Assembly (NCBI RefSeq): GCF_002005565.1
Contig: NZ_BDJC01000020.1
Location: 1 to 64,000 of the forward strand
DNA length: 64,000 nt
Direction of reading: 5' to 3'
Origin: Streptomyces sp. JHA26
Lineage (GTDB): Bacteria > Actinomycetota > Actinomycetes > Streptomycetales > Streptomycetaceae
Shown: one piece after another, positions 17,650-26,878 of the stretch
Numbering within the stretch: position 1 is the first letter of the stretch
Layout: each line of letters begins with the position of its first letter
The notes under the pieces: model-generated
Seen by the model: only the letters and a program-made list of their open reading frames with translations
Told to the model about the DNA's origin: nothing
Database searches by the model: none
Position numbers and translations under genes: made by a program

Positions 17650-17693
17650 ACAGGGATAGACGCCCCGATCGTTTGCGATGATGTGGCCGGCCC

Positions 17694-18051
17694 TTGGTCC
17701 CCGCCCATGACCACGGCATCGCCGAGCAGTTCAACAACTACCGGTACTCCACCAACCATCAGGTCGTCACCGACGCCGACACTCGGCTCGTCGTCGTCCT
17801 CGCCGTCGGCCGACCGCTGCCCGGCAACCGCAACGACTGCAAGGCGTGGAAGCTGTCCGGTGCCAAGGCCGCCGTCGGCCGCACCACGGTGATCGCCGAC
17901 GGCGATCACAGGAACACCGGCCCGGTCGTCCCGCACCCGGCCAAGCAGGCCTTCCGGCCCGGAAAAGGAGCACAACCGCTCACACCGCAAGGTCCGCGCC
18001 CGCATCGAGCACGCCTTCGCCCGCCTGCACACCCTCACCCTCGCCGGGTGA
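17694..18051 (+). mobile_element. Degenerate IS5-family (DDE_Tnp_4) transposase remnant
   Basis: In one frame the sequence reads TNHQVVTDADTRLVVVLAVG, PLPGNRNDCKAWKLSGAKAAVG and TTVIADGDHRNTGPVVPH, typical of the middle of IS5/IS1647-type transposases. After a frameshift near 17960 it continues as KEHNRSHRKVRARIEHAFAR and LHTLTLAG, ending at a TGA (18049-18051). The N-terminal part and first catalytic Asp are missing, and no terminal inverted repeats were seen. It cannot be active. Confidence 0.75.
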
Positions 18052-18346
18052 CCAGGGAACGACGCTGGTCAACCAAACTGAGCCGACGCACGATAGCTGT
18101 CACCGGCGAATCCTGATGAGCTTGCGAATGGGGTCGGGCGAAGCAGCGTGGTTGTCACCAACGAGGCACGCTACTTGGCCCATCCCTGCAACACCAGCCG
18201 CTCGTCCTCGGATAACACCAGCGGTTGCAGCCTGCTGTCCCCCATTCCTCCAGCAGACCGCAGCCGCCAGCCGCTGTCACCGCCCGAGCCGAAATCTGAA
18301 ACGAACCACGACTCACGTGGCGAGACGTGAACTCAAGACCAGATCA

Positions 18347-20482
18347 CTAGGTCGGCTGCGGCACCAATTGCCCGCCCGTGAGCCCCCCGCTCACGAGCCG
18401 TGCCGTCTCCTCGGCCAAGTCCTTTGCGCGCCGCGCCTGTTCACGCAGCGCTTCCACGTGCCGGAAGGCCTCGCCGTACCGGCGCTGCTCCTCCAGGGGC
18501 AGCAGCGGCACGCGCAGTCGGCCCGGCGTGAGGTGGAGGGTGGAGCTGCCGGTCGAGGCGCCGGCCAGGTTGGCCTCGGAGCTGAGGAAGCCGAGGAGGA
18601 ACCAGGGGTCCAGTCGCGCCGGGTCCGGGCGGAACAGGTGGACGCCGGCCCCCAGCAGGGCACCGGCCTCCGCCTCGCCCGCGACCCGGGCCACGGGGCC
18701 CGTACCGCCGACCAGGTTGCGGACCAGGACGTCGCCCTCGGCGATCTCCGGCATCTGCTCGGCCTGCACGTCCAAGGCCCGCCCGGTCGGTCCGGTGCCA
18801 CCGGCGATGTCACGGCCCGCCAGTACTGGGCGACGGTCCGTGCCGTCGGCGCCCGCCTGCGCGTCCTCCGCATCGGCGCCCACTGTCCGCGGCGAGACCG
18901 GAACCGCGCGCAGCACCTTCAGCGCCCCGCCCCGGGCCAGGTCCGCCACCGTGGCCGTGCGCCAGTCGCGGGCCGAAGCCCCCGCCGCGTCCCACGCCGC
19001 CGTGTCGGCCAGCTCGGCCACCGTCCGCACCGCCGTCGCCAGTCCCTCGCGGGCCGTCGTGGCCTCGCGGGCCAGTTCCTGCGGGTCGACGTCGGCCCGG
19101 GAGGCACGGACCTGACGGGCGGGCGTCACGTCGACCACCTCGTCGAGCAGGTCGACCACGCTCACGGCCCGCGCCACCCCGGCCTGCGCCTCGAACCCGT
19201 CCGGGTCCTCGGCGTACGCCGTCCACGCGGAGAGGATCCGCTCCGTCACCCGCGCCCAGTCCACCGAACCCGAACGGGTGCCGCCGCGCCCCGGCGCCGA
19301 CGGCTCGTCGGCCGTGTCGACGAAGAGGACCGTCTGGTACGCCGGCCGCGTCGGCTCCGGGCGTTGCAGTACCCACACCTGCAGGCCGATGTGGAGCGGG
19401 ATCGCCGCCCCCGGCGGCAGGGCCGCCACCGCGCGCAGTGCGCCGCTGCGGATCAGCTCGGCGCGGATGCGGCGACCGGAGGAGCGGGACGCCGTCGCCG
19501 GCGGAAGGAGCAGCACGGCGTGGCCGCCCGGTTCGAGGTGGGCCAGCGCGTGCTGGACCCAGGCCAGTTCGGACTCGGCGCGGGGCGGGAAGCCGTACGC
19601 CCAGCGGGAGTCGTAGGCCAGTTCGTCGTGGCCCCAGTCCCGGTCGCCGTAGGGCGGGTTGCACAGTACGGCGTCGACGGTGAGGTCCGGGAAGGCGTCG
19701 GCGCGCAGGCTGTCGCCCGGGCGCACGGTGACGTCCGCGCCCTCCCCGGCCGTCAGGGTCAGGCCGACCGCGGTGCGCCGCGCCTGGACGGGCAGGCTGT
19801 CCTGTCCGTACAGCGCGCGTGCGCCACGCGCGGCGGCGGCCGTCAGCAGGGTGCCGCTGCCGCAGGCGGGGTCGAGGACGTGGGCGGGGGAGCCCGGGAC
19901 CAGGCGGGCCAGCAGGTCGGCGAGCGGGGTCGGAGTGCGGTAGGCGCCGCTGGCGGAGCTGTCCTCCAGTTCCCGCTCCGCCAGCACACCCAGCGCGGTC
20001 TGTGCGCCCTCGTCGCGGACGCAGAGCAGCAGGGCGCGCAGGACCGTGGTGTCGGCGGCGGTGAACCGGACGGGTCCGGTGTCCGGCACCACGTCCGCGA
20101 CGCCGGCCGCCGCGTCGTTCGCCTGCTTCACCAGGTCGTCGTCGGGCAGTGCGAGCAGGCCGGCGAGGTCGTCGGCGGGGCGGCGGGCCGCTGCGAGAAC
20201 CAGCACGAGCAGGTCGGACACACCCGTGCCCCCCTGTTCGCGCAGACGCAGGGTCGTGCGCAGCTCCCCGCTGGGTGTGGCCGCCGTGTGCTGTCCGCGC
20301 GAGGCGAGCCAGGCGCGGACCTCCTCCAAGTCGTAGAGCGGACTGCTGTCGGTGCCGCCCGAGGGGGCGGGGAAGTCGTCGTGCCGACGGCGCCAGTTGC
20401 TGACGGTGGCGCGCGTGACGCCCGCGATGCGGGAGATCTCGGCGGCTGTCACCTGGGCGGATGGTGCGGGTGGCTGCGACAT
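18347..20482 (-). CDS. HTH/N6-adenine DNA methyltransferase/HsdS-like fusion (defence module 1)
   Basis: The ATG at 20482 starts a 711-residue protein in three parts. Residues 11-40 are an HTH (VTAAEISRIAGVTRATVSNW). Residues 180-390 are a type I-style N6-adenine methyltransferase with motif I DPACGSG (204-210) and an intact catalytic NPPY (275-278). From about 480 it resembles a specificity subunit: TVADLARGGALKVL, a beta-rich target-recognition segment, then TPGRLRVPLLPLEEQRRYGE and a terminal coiled helix. It should methylate adenine in a specific DNA sequence using AdoMet. It is divergent from the DndB-like and RNase H-like genes and paralogous to the protein at 39997. No restriction (R) subunit lies beside it. 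Confidence 0.88.
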   Translation of the reverse strand: MSQPPAPSAQVTAAEISRIAGVTRATVSNWRRRHDDFPAPSGGTDSSPLYDLEEVRAWLASRGQHTAATPSGELRTTLRLREQGGTGVSDLLVLVLAAARRPADDLAGLLALPDDDLVKQANDAAAGVADVVPDTGPVRFTAADTTVLRALLLCVRDEGAQTALGVLAERELEDSSASGAYRTPTPLADLLARLVPGSPAHVLDPACGSGTLLTAAAARGARALYGQDSLPVQARRTAVGLTLTAGEGADVTVRPGDSLRADAFPDLTVDAVLCNPPYGDRDWGHDELAYDSRWAYGFPPRAESELAWVQHALAHLEPGGHAVLLLPPATASRSSGRRIRAELIRSGALRAVAALPPGAAIPLHIGLQVWVLQRPEPTRPAYQTVLFVDTADEPSAPGRGGTRSGSVDWARVTERILSAWTAYAEDPDGFEAQAGVARAVSVVDLLDEVVDVTPARQVRASRADVDPQELAREATTAREGLATAVRTVAELADTAAWDAAGASARDWRTATVADLARGGALKVLRAVPVSPRTVGADAEDAQAGADGTDRRPVLAGRDIAGGTGPTGRALDVQAEQMPEIAEGDVLVRNLVGGTGPVARVAGEAEAGALLGAGVHLFRPDPARLDPWFLLGFLSSEANLAGASTGSSTLHLTPGRLRVPLLPLEEQRRYGEAFRHVEALREQARRAKDLAEETARLVSGGLTGGQLVPQPT

Positions 20483-20809
20483 GGCGTGGTCCTGGCTCCG
20501 ATGGTCGACGTGGTCACACCATACAGCGCGCGTCAACTCGCACAAGCTGTTGGACAGCGCTTTCGTGTTCGTGCTTACATGGTCCTGCTTCCGCCGGTAG
20601 GCAGCACTCTACGGCGTGGAGCGGCAGCTTCATGGCCACAGTCATGCCTCAGAGCCATGCCTCAGAGCACCCAGAGCACCAGAGCGCTCAGAGGACCCAC
20701 AGCCTTCACAGCCCTCATCCACTCGTCCCGCGCCGCCCGGCGGGTCGCCGGGGCCACGAGGGATCCGAGGCGGGGCGACGGCCCATCGACCACAACTCAG
20801 GGGGGACCC
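20483..20809. promoter_or_regulatory. Divergent promoter region of defence module 1
   Basis: On the minus strand TTGTGC and TATGGT with 16 bases between them lie ahead of the methylase start. GCTGTTGGACAGC (20546-20558) is a 5-bp inverted repeat with a 3-base spacer. The 12-mer ATGCCTCAGAGC is repeated in tandem near 20644. No open frame with coding character occurs. The methylase HTH or another regulator could bind here. Confidence 0.4.
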
Positions 20810-22042
20810 ATGCGTCTGACCATGCCGACCGGCACGCCGGAAGGAATCCCGCTCACCGTCATGCCGTTCCGCGAGGACGCGGTCATCGGCACCATGTCCC
20901 TCGCGTCACTGGTGCGGCTCGTGCCGTCGCCGCGTCAGGAGGAGGACCCGCGCGCCCTGAAGACCGCGTCCGGGCACGACCGGCGTCGCGCCGAGCTGCG
21001 CGCCACCGTGCAGCGGACGCTGAAGTCCCAGAAGGGCAAGAACATCCCGGACTACGCCGAGTACATCGCCACCGGCGTTCTCGGCAAGCACGGCTCCGCC
21101 TGGTCCACGCCCCCGATCACGCTCTGGCACCCGGGCGAGATCGCCGCGATGAGCGACGAACTGATCGCTGGTTCCGGGCTGCGGACGCTGACCGTCGCCC
21201 CGGACGCCATGGTGATCGCCATCGACGGTGAGACCCAGACCACCGCCTGGCACGACATCTACCGGGACCCGGAATCCTTCGGCCTCACCTACGACGAGCT
21301 CGGCCGACGGGTCCGCATCCCCTTCGAGCTCTACATCGGCATCTCCCCGGCGGACGCCCGCCAGATCTTCTACGACCGCAACGTCAAGGGCGTCGACGTC
21401 GCCAAGAACCTGGCCATGTCCATGGACCAGCGCGACCTGGCCACCCGCCTCGCCTACACGGTCGGCGAGAAGCTCGAGGTCGAGTCCGACGGGCGGCGGA
21501 TGCCGTTCGCCAAGCTGGTCAACGCCGGCAAGCGGCAGCTCACCAAGACCGACAAGGAGGTGGTGACGCTCTCCGCGCTGCGGGCGCTGATCGTCACCAC
21601 CGTCTTCGGCGCCAAGGGCGTGCAGTACTCGGCGGACAACGTCAACGAGGGCGATCTGCCCCCCAACACCGACGCCGACGAGGTGACGGCGGTGGTCGTC
21701 CGTCTCGTGTCCCGGTTGATCGAGGACCGTTTCCCGGACTTCGCCCGGCGCAGCGCGATCACCGCCCCGGCCGTGATGGCGGGCCTGGGTGTCCTGCTCC
21801 ACCGCGCGACCCCGTGGTGCGCCCCTCACGACGCCATGGGCTACGACACGGTGGAGCGCCTGCTCGCCGACGTCCGCTGGGAGCGCGAGCCCGTCTACTG
21901 GGACGGCGTCTGCGCCAGTGTGGGCGCCACCGGGCGTCTCAACTTCAGCGGCGGTGTGAAGGACTCCGCCGGCCGTGTCGCGGGCGCGCTCCTCGACCCG
22001 TACAGCGAACTGGGCCGCAAGGTCCGAGGCGTGCGCGGCTGA
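20810..22042 (+). CDS. DndB-like (DGQHR-type) protein (defence module 1)
   Basis: The ATG at 20810 follows GGGGGA closely and gives 410 residues. The arrangement resembles DNA sulfur modification regulator DndB. It has an N-terminal IPLTVMPF strand and a long helical part (GHDRRRAELRATVQRTLKSQ). AIDGETQTTAWHDI (137-150) lies where the family has its DGQHR motif, so here the His and Arg are changed (DGETQ). ISPADARQIFYDRNVKGVDV follows. DndB binds DNA and represses the dnd phosphorothioation genes. None of dndACDE is in this window, so this copy must work differently, perhaps as a DNA-binding or sensing partner of the methylase. It is followed by the RNase H-like gene. Confidence 0.75.
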   Translation: MRLTMPTGTPEGIPLTVMPFREDAVIGTMSLASLVRLVPSPRQEEDPRALKTASGHDRRRAELRATVQRTLKSQKGKNIPDYAEYIATGVLGKHGSAWSTPPITLWHPGEIAAMSDELIAGSGLRTLTVAPDAMVIAIDGETQTTAWHDIYRDPESFGLTYDELGRRVRIPFELYIGISPADARQIFYDRNVKGVDVAKNLAMSMDQRDLATRLAYTVGEKLEVESDGRRMPFAKLVNAGKRQLTKTDKEVVTLSALRALIVTTVFGAKGVQYSADNVNEGDLPPNTDADEVTAVVVRLVSRLIEDRFPDFARRSAITAPAVMAGLGVLLHRATPWCAPHDAMGYDTVERLLADVRWEREPVYWDGVCASVGATGRLNFSGGVKDSAGRVAGALLDPYSELGRKVRGVRG

Positions 22043-22262
22043 ACCCGCGCGTGTGGCAGGGGGCGTTGACGTCGGGGTCTCCTCGGCCGAGCCCCCGCGC
22101 CGTGCCGTCGCCGCCTCCGTTCGATGACGGCGCCCCTGACGGCGCCCCCGGCGGCGGCCGTCCCGGTGACCGGACCGCCGGGCTCGCTCGCACACCCACC
22201 CGAACGCACACCCCGTGCGGCCTCCACCCGCACCGGCCGCGACCTGCCTTGGGAGGACCACC

Positions 22263-23897
22263 GTGACGATCACACCACACCCCGAGCTGATCCGTCGTCT
22301 CGCCGACGACTTCACCGCCCTGCAGGATGCCGTTCTCACCGACATGAACGGCGTTTGCGCCCCGGAGATCGCCGCAGCCCTCGAGGACGCCGCCCTCGTC
22401 GGCCCCGTCACCGTCGTTCTCGCTCACACCGACGTACTCGCCCGCGGGGCCGTCCGGCGGGCGGAGCTGTCGCAGCAGCCCCCCGAGCGGCTGCGACACC
22501 TGCGTGCGCACGCACGCAGGGTGCGACGAGCCCGGTCCCAGGCCGAGGCCCGGTACAAGAAGGAACGGGCCCGGCGGATCGGCAGCCGCTCCCGGCCGCT
22601 GGACTCGCTGGAGCTCCGCGTGGCGCGGGTGGCCTTCAGACCGGCGTACGACGAGAGCCTGCGGCAGGAACTGCGGGGGAGAGGGCTGCCGGACGGAACA
22701 CCCCAGGCGCCGGAAGGCGACCTGGTCCGCTGGGCCTGGGAGCGGGAGACGGGAGTCCGTCGGCTTCCCGCGCGGGTGCGTGAGCTGTGCGACGGCGACG
22801 ACGAGGATTTCGTCCGCGCCCTCCTGCTCGACGCGCGCGAGGAGGAGAATCCGTACCTTCAGCACGACGCCGTGGTCGAGCGGTGGGCTCGTCACACCCG
22901 CACCGCCCTGGCCTGGGGCCGCTACGCGATCGGACAGGCCGAACGGGAGGCAGCCGCGTGCGCTCCCGCCGTACGGCGGACGCGACTGGAGGCACTTGAC
23001 GACGCCTACCAGGACGCCGCCGTTCTCGCCGCCCGCTGCCGCGAAGCACAGCTACGGACGACGGACCTCCACGACCGCATGCAGACCGCTGTGGTGACGG
23101 GACCCGGAGGGGAACTCGTCGGCGAGTGCCGCGCCGCGGCCCTGGCACGTTTCGCGGAGGCCCAGCCCGAGGCGTGGCACCGCGTACGCGAACTGACCAC
23201 ACGGCACCGGGTGGACTGCCCGGAGCAGGCCGACGGCTGCCCGCACTGCCACCACGCTCTTGCCACCGTGCTCGCCGACTCCCTGCCCGACGGCACGGAC
23301 GAGGACGACGACGCGGGGCGTCCGGACGAGGACGTCGACGTCACCTACGGGGACCGCTACGCCCTGCTCACCGACCTCCCCGACTCCGCCGTCGTGGCCG
23401 TCGCCGACGCCGCGGCCGGAGGCGACTCCGCGCTGTGCGGTTACGGCTGGGCCGCCGAGGACGGGGCCACCGGCCACGGCGACTCCCTGGCCTCGAGCAG
23501 CGGGGAGGCCGAGGTCATCGGAGTCTGCGCCGCCGCCCTCAGCCTCCTCGATCACCACGAGGACGCGCCCGTCGTCGTCCTGTGCGACAGCGTCCAGGCG
23601 GTCAAGGCGGTCGACACCGCCCTCGGCTCGGGCGACGCCGAAACCGCTCGCCGTGTTCTCGTCTTCCCCGAGGGCCGCGAGCTGCTGCACCGCTTGGTAC
23701 GCCATCGCCACCGCGTCCAGGTGCGCTGGCTGAAGGGACACGTCGGGCACGAGCTCAACGAAGCCGCGGACGCCTTGGCCCGCTTCGCGTTCCGCCGCGT
23801 GACCGGCCGCATACCTTCCGGTGCGGTTCGACGGGAGGAAACGCGAATCCTCCGCTCGCTCGGCCGGGAACCCGGCCCCCTCGCGGCCGCGGCCTGA
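22263..23897 (+). CDS. Protein with C-terminal RNase H domain (defence module 1)
   Basis: GTG 22263 follows GGGAGGA by 6 bases, giving 544 residues. The first 360 are helical, very Arg/Ala-rich and probably coiled (RRVRRARSQAEARYKKERAR); I know no family for them. CPEQADGCPHCHHAL may form a small Cys/His metal site. The last 170 residues are an RNase H fold with the full acidic set: Asp382 (VADAA), Glu415/417 (SSGEAEV), Asp442 (LCDSV) and Asp503 (NEAADALARF), plus WLKGHVGHELNEA. It could therefore cut RNA in RNA-DNA hybrids or act as a nuclease. It is 220 bases downstream of the DndB-like gene on the same strand and is a candidate effector of the module. Confidence 0.8.
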   Translation: MTITPHPELIRRLADDFTALQDAVLTDMNGVCAPEIAAALEDAALVGPVTVVLAHTDVLARGAVRRAELSQQPPERLRHLRAHARRVRRARSQAEARYKKERARRIGSRSRPLDSLELRVARVAFRPAYDESLRQELRGRGLPDGTPQAPEGDLVRWAWERETGVRRLPARVRELCDGDDEDFVRALLLDAREEENPYLQHDAVVERWARHTRTALAWGRYAIGQAEREAAACAPAVRRTRLEALDDAYQDAAVLAARCREAQLRTTDLHDRMQTAVVTGPGGELVGECRAAALARFAEAQPEAWHRVRELTTRHRVDCPEQADGCPHCHHALATVLADSLPDGTDEDDDAGRPDEDVDVTYGDRYALLTDLPDSAVVAVADAAAGGDSALCGYGWAAEDGATGHGDSLASSSGEAEVIGVCAAALSLLDHHEDAPVVVLCDSVQAVKAVDTALGSGDAETARRVLVFPEGRELLHRLVRHRHRVQVRWLKGHVGHELNEAADALARFAFRRVTGRIPSGAVRREETRILRSLGREPGPLAAAA

Positions 23898-24063
23898 GTG
23901 CGCGCGGTTGTGCTTTCGTGCGCACGGGCTGGCCGCAAAATGTCTCTTGAAGCTCGTGACACGATCATGTTGCTGGCACGGACTGGGTGCAGCCCGAGTC
24001 CCGGCTCCAGTGATGAGAACCGGCATGTCGGCATTGTCAGAAGCGTCAGGCACACTGCGCCGT

Positions 24064-24504
24064 ATGGACTTGGTGACCGCACACGACTACGCCTGGATCC
24101 GCACGTCGCCGCTCTTCCGCCACATGAGGGAGAGCGGCTACACCTTGACACTGATTCGGGGGCGGAGCCCGCAGGAGGTGCTGCAGGCGATGGAGGCGGA
24201 ACCGCGCGGCACCGGGGAGTGGACCGGCCTGGTCATCGACATCACCGATGCCCACGGAGAGCGTCTGTACAAGGAATGGACCTACGAGGAGATCGCGGCG
24301 GCTTCCGACCGCGGACGGGTGTCGGTGCCCGCCCGCGTACCGGTCCGCGGAAATTCCGTGGCTCCGCCCACGCACTCCTCCCTACACTCACCAACCGGCA
24401 AGCACACGCGGTCCCGTCGGGGCCGCGCATCCGCGACCAGTGAGGGGAGACCGCCGTGCGTGACCGCACCGCCGTCGTCGCTCCCCGTTCCCGGTACACG
24501 GTGA
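24064..24504 (+). CDS. DUF6461-like protein, probably truncated
   Basis: From ATG 24064 the frame reads MDLVTAHDYAWIRTSPLFRH then MRESGYTLTLIRGRSPQEVL and EAEPRGTGEWTGLVIDITDA, the N-terminal domain of DUF6461 proteins. After about residue 90 the text turns into low-complexity Ser/Pro/Arg sequence (PPTHSSLHSPTGKHTRSRRG) that looks like read-through. The usual RVVSH middle and C-terminal domain are missing. It is likely a gene start cut by rearrangement. An ATG at 24024 would add 13 residues. Confidence 0.5.
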   Translation: MDLVTAHDYAWIRTSPLFRHMRESGYTLTLIRGRSPQEVLQAMEAEPRGTGEWTGLVIDITDAHGERLYKEWTYEEIAAASDRGRVSVPARVPVRGNSVAPPTHSSLHSPTGKHTRSRRGRASATSEGRPPCVTAPPSSLPVPGTR

Positions 24505-24572
24505 TCCTGGTGTCCCGGACCCTCCGGTGCCCGCTGCGCGGCCGGTACCGGATGCCCGTGACGTCCGCCTGA
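24456..24572 (+). CDS. Small basic open reading frame, possible leader peptide of the EF-G paralogue
   Basis: A 38-residue frame starts at GTG 24456 with GGGGAGA about 5 bases upstream and reads MRDRTAVVAPRSRYTVILVS then RTLRCPLRGRYRMPVTSA. It has ten Arg codons and ends 18 bases before a 9-bp hairpin that lies in front of the EF-G-like gene. This is the layout of a translation-attenuation leader: stalling on the small frame could change folding of the hairpin. Nothing proves translation. It overlaps the end of the DUF6461-like frame in another phase. Confidence 0.45.
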   Translation: MRDRTAVVAPRSRYTVILVSRTLRCPLRGRYRMPVTSA

Positions 24573-24589
24573 ACCACGCTCCGCCGCAT

Positions 24590-24620
24590 CCCGCCGACCC
24601 CCTGTGAGGGCGTCGGCGGG
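24590..24620 (+). terminator. Hairpin (possible attenuator) before the EF-G paralogue
   Basis: A perfect 9-bp stem (CCCGCCGAC / GTCGGCGGG) with a 13-base loop lies between the 38-residue leader frame and the EF-G-like start at 24699. Confidence 0.5.
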
Positions 24621-24698
24621 ACGCGACGTGCGCTCGGCGCGCGTCCGGGGAATCGCGCTGCCCGTTTACGGACCGTCCATCCGAAAGGCCACGCGGCC

Positions 24699-26738
24699 AT
24701 GCGCAGCACCCCTCTCACCACCGTCCGCAACCTCGGCATCCTCGCCCACGTCGACGCGGGCAAGACCACCGTCACCGAGCGGATCCTCTACGCCACCGGC
24801 ACCACCCACAAGCGCGGCGAGGTCCACGACGGCACGACCGTCACCGACTTCGACCCGCAGGAGCGCGACCGCGGCATCACCATCTTCGCCGCGGCCGTCA
24901 GCTGCTCCTGGGACGGTCACCGGATCAACCTGATCGACACTCCGGGGCACGTCGACTTCGCCGACGAGGTGGAGCGCTCCCTGCGCGTGCTGGACGGCGC
25001 GGTCGCCGTGTTCGACGCCGTCGCCGGCGTGGAGCCGCAGAGCGAGTCCGTGTGGCGGCAGGCCGACCGGCACGGCGTGCCAAGGATCGCGTTCGTCAAC
25101 AAGATGGACCGGGCCGGCGCCGACCTGGACGCGGCCGTCACCTCCCTCCGCGAACGGCTCCACCCGGCGCCCCTGGCCGTGCAGGTGCCCATCGGCGCGG
25201 AGGACGGCTTCACCGGCGTCGTCGACCTGCTGCGCATGCGCGCGCTGGTGTGGGCGGACGGCGCGCAGGCGCCCGAGGAACGACCGGTGCCGGACGCCCT
25301 GCGCGCGGAGGCGGCACACCGGCGGCGGGCGCTGGAGGAGGCCGTGGCCGAACGTCACCCGGCCGCGCTGGAGGAGTTCTGCGACCGGGAGACGCTGAGC
25401 ACCGCCACCCTCGCCGCGGCGCTGCGCGACCTGACCCGTGCCGGCGACGCCGTGGTCGTGCTGTGCGGCTCGGCGTACCGCAACCGCGGCATCGAGCCCC
25501 TGCTGGACGCCGTGGTGGCCTACCTGCCGTCCCCGGCGGACGTGCCCCCGGTGCGCGGCACGCACGACGGCACGGAGCAGGAGCGGGCCGCCGATCCGGC
25601 CGCACCGCTGGCCGCGCTGGCGTTCAAGGTCAACGCGACCCCGACGGGGCGGCTGACGTATCTGAGGCTGTACTCGGGCACGATCGAGAAGGGGGACACC
25701 GTGTGGGACGCGGGCACGAACCGCACCGAGCGCATCGGCCGCATCCTGCGCGTGCGGGCCGACCGGCACGACCCGCTGGAGCGGGCGGTCGCCGGGGACA
25801 TCGTCGCCGTGGTCGGGCTGAAGTCCGCCCGCGCCGGCTCGACCCTGTGCGCGCCGGGCGCCCCGATCGTCCTGGAGCCCCCGGGCGTGGCCGAACCGGT
25901 CGTGCACGTCGCCGTCGAGGCCCGCCGGTCCGCCGACACCGACCGGCTGGCCACCGCGCTGGCCCGGCTCACCGAGGAGGACCCCTCGCTGGCCGTGCGG
26001 AGCGACCCGGAGACCGGGCAGACCGTGCTGTCCGGCATGGGCGAACTGCACCTGGAGGTCGCGGTGGAACGCGTCCGGCGCGAGTACGGCGTCGAGGTCG
26101 CCGTGGGCCGCCCGGGTGTGGCGTACCGCGAGACGGTCAGCGGGGGCGTGACCGGCTTCGTCTTCCGGCACGTCAAACAGGACGGCGGGGCCGGGCAGTT
26201 CGCGCACGTCGTGCTGGACGTCGAACCGTGGGACGAGGGCGGCTTCGTGTTCCGGTCGGCGGTCGTCGGCGGGCGCGTGCCGCAGGAGTTCGTCCGGGCC
26301 GTCGAGGCCGGCTGCCGGGACGCGCTCGCCGAGGGGCCGCTGGGCGGTCACCCGGTGACCGGGCTCCGCGTCACGCTCACCGACGGGTCGACCCATGTGA
26401 AGGACTCCTCGGACACCGCGTTCCGCACCGCCGGCCGGTTCGGACTGCGGGACGCCCTGCGGGCCTGCGCGATGGTGCTGCTGGAACCGGTCGTCGAGGT
26501 CACGGCCACCGTGCCCGAGGACGCGGTGGGCGGGGTGCTCGGTGATCTGGCCGCCCGCCGCGGCCGGGTGACCGGCTCCGTCACCCGGTCCGGTGCGACG
26601 GTCGTCACCGCGACGGTGCCGCTGGCCGAACTGTTCGGCTACGCGACCCGGTTGCGCAGCCGCACCCAGGGCCGCGGCACCTTCACCGCCCGGCCCACCG
26701 GTTACGCCCCCGCACCGGCCCCCGCGCCCGCGCGGTGA
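24699..26738 (+). CDS. Elongation factor G paralogue (EF-G 2 / ribosomal-protection-like GTPase)
   Basis: This 679-residue translational GTPase has all G motifs: AHVDAGKTT (G1), RGITI (G2), DTPGHVDF (G3) and NKMD (G4), with domain II ([20 protein letters not shown]), [16 protein letters not shown] in domain [23 protein letters not shown] in domain IV and a short Ala/Pro tail. It is shorter than canonical EF-G (about 700) and lies apart from ribosomal protein genes, so it is an accessory paralogue. Related actinomycete proteins are annotated as EF-G2 or tetracycline ribosomal-protection proteins; sequence alone does not decide. GAAAGG lies about 11 bases ahead of the ATG. The upstream leader frame and hairpin suggest inducible expression. 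Confidence 0.87.
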   Translation: MRSTPLTTVRNLGILAHVDAGKTTVTERILYATGTTHKRGEVHDGTTVTDFDPQERDRGITIFAAAVSCSWDGHRINLIDTPGHVDFADEVERSLRVLDGAVAVFDAVAGVEPQSESVWRQADRHGVPRIAFVNKMDRAGADLDAAVTSLRERLHPAPLAVQVPIGAEDGFTGVVDLLRMRALVWADGAQAPEERPVPDALRAEAAHRRRALEEAVAERHPAALEEFCDRETLSTATLAAALRDLTRAGDAVVVLCGSAYRNRGIEPLLDAVVAYLPSPADVPPVRGTHDGTEQERAADPAAPLAALAFKVNATPTGRLTYLRLYSGTIEKGDTVWDAGTNRTERIGRILRVRADRHDPLERAVAGDIVAVVGLKSARAGSTLCAPGAPIVLEPPGVAEPVVHVAVEARRSADTDRLATALARLTEEDPSLAVRSDPETGQTVLSGMGELHLEVAVERVRREYGVEVAVGRPGVAYRETVSGGVTGFVFRHVKQDGGAGQFAHVVLDVEPWDEGGFVFRSAVVGGRVPQEFVRAVEAGCRDALAEGPLGGHPVTGLRVTLTDGSTHVKDSSDTAFRTAGRFGLRDALRACAMVLLEPVVEVTATVPEDAVGGVLGDLAARRGRVTGSVTRSGATVVTATVPLAELFGYATRLRSRTQGRGTFTARPTGYAPAPAPAPAR

Positions 26739-26760
26739 GCGGTGAGCGGTGAGGCGTGAC

Positions 26761-26797
26761 GGCGGCCCCTCCCACGACCCGGCCGGGAGGGGCCGCC
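26761..26797. terminator. Bidirectional terminator between EF-G paralogue and GH55 gene
   Basis: A perfect 13-bp inverted repeat, arms 26761-26773 and 26785-26797, with an 11-base loop sits between two convergent genes. Confidence 0.8.
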
Positions 26798-26878
26798 ACC
26801 GCCGCCACCGTCACCGCCGCCGCACGAGCACACCCGGACCGTCGGCGCCGGTCACGGGCGTGCCCGCCGGTGCCGGGA

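Noticed and set aside
18347-20482. A complete type I restriction system
   Set aside because: Methylase and specificity parts are fused, but no HsdR helicase-nuclease is adjacent; the UvrD-like helicase 22 kb away belongs to the McrBC operon.
20810-22042. A full dnd phosphorothioation system
   Set aside because: Only the DndB-like gene is present; no cysteine desulfurase, PAPS-reductase-like, DndD or DndE gene lies within the window.
24699-26738. A firm call of tetracycline resistance for the EF-G paralogue
   Set aside because: The motifs are shared by EF-G2 and ribosomal-protection proteins; nothing I can see by eye separates them.
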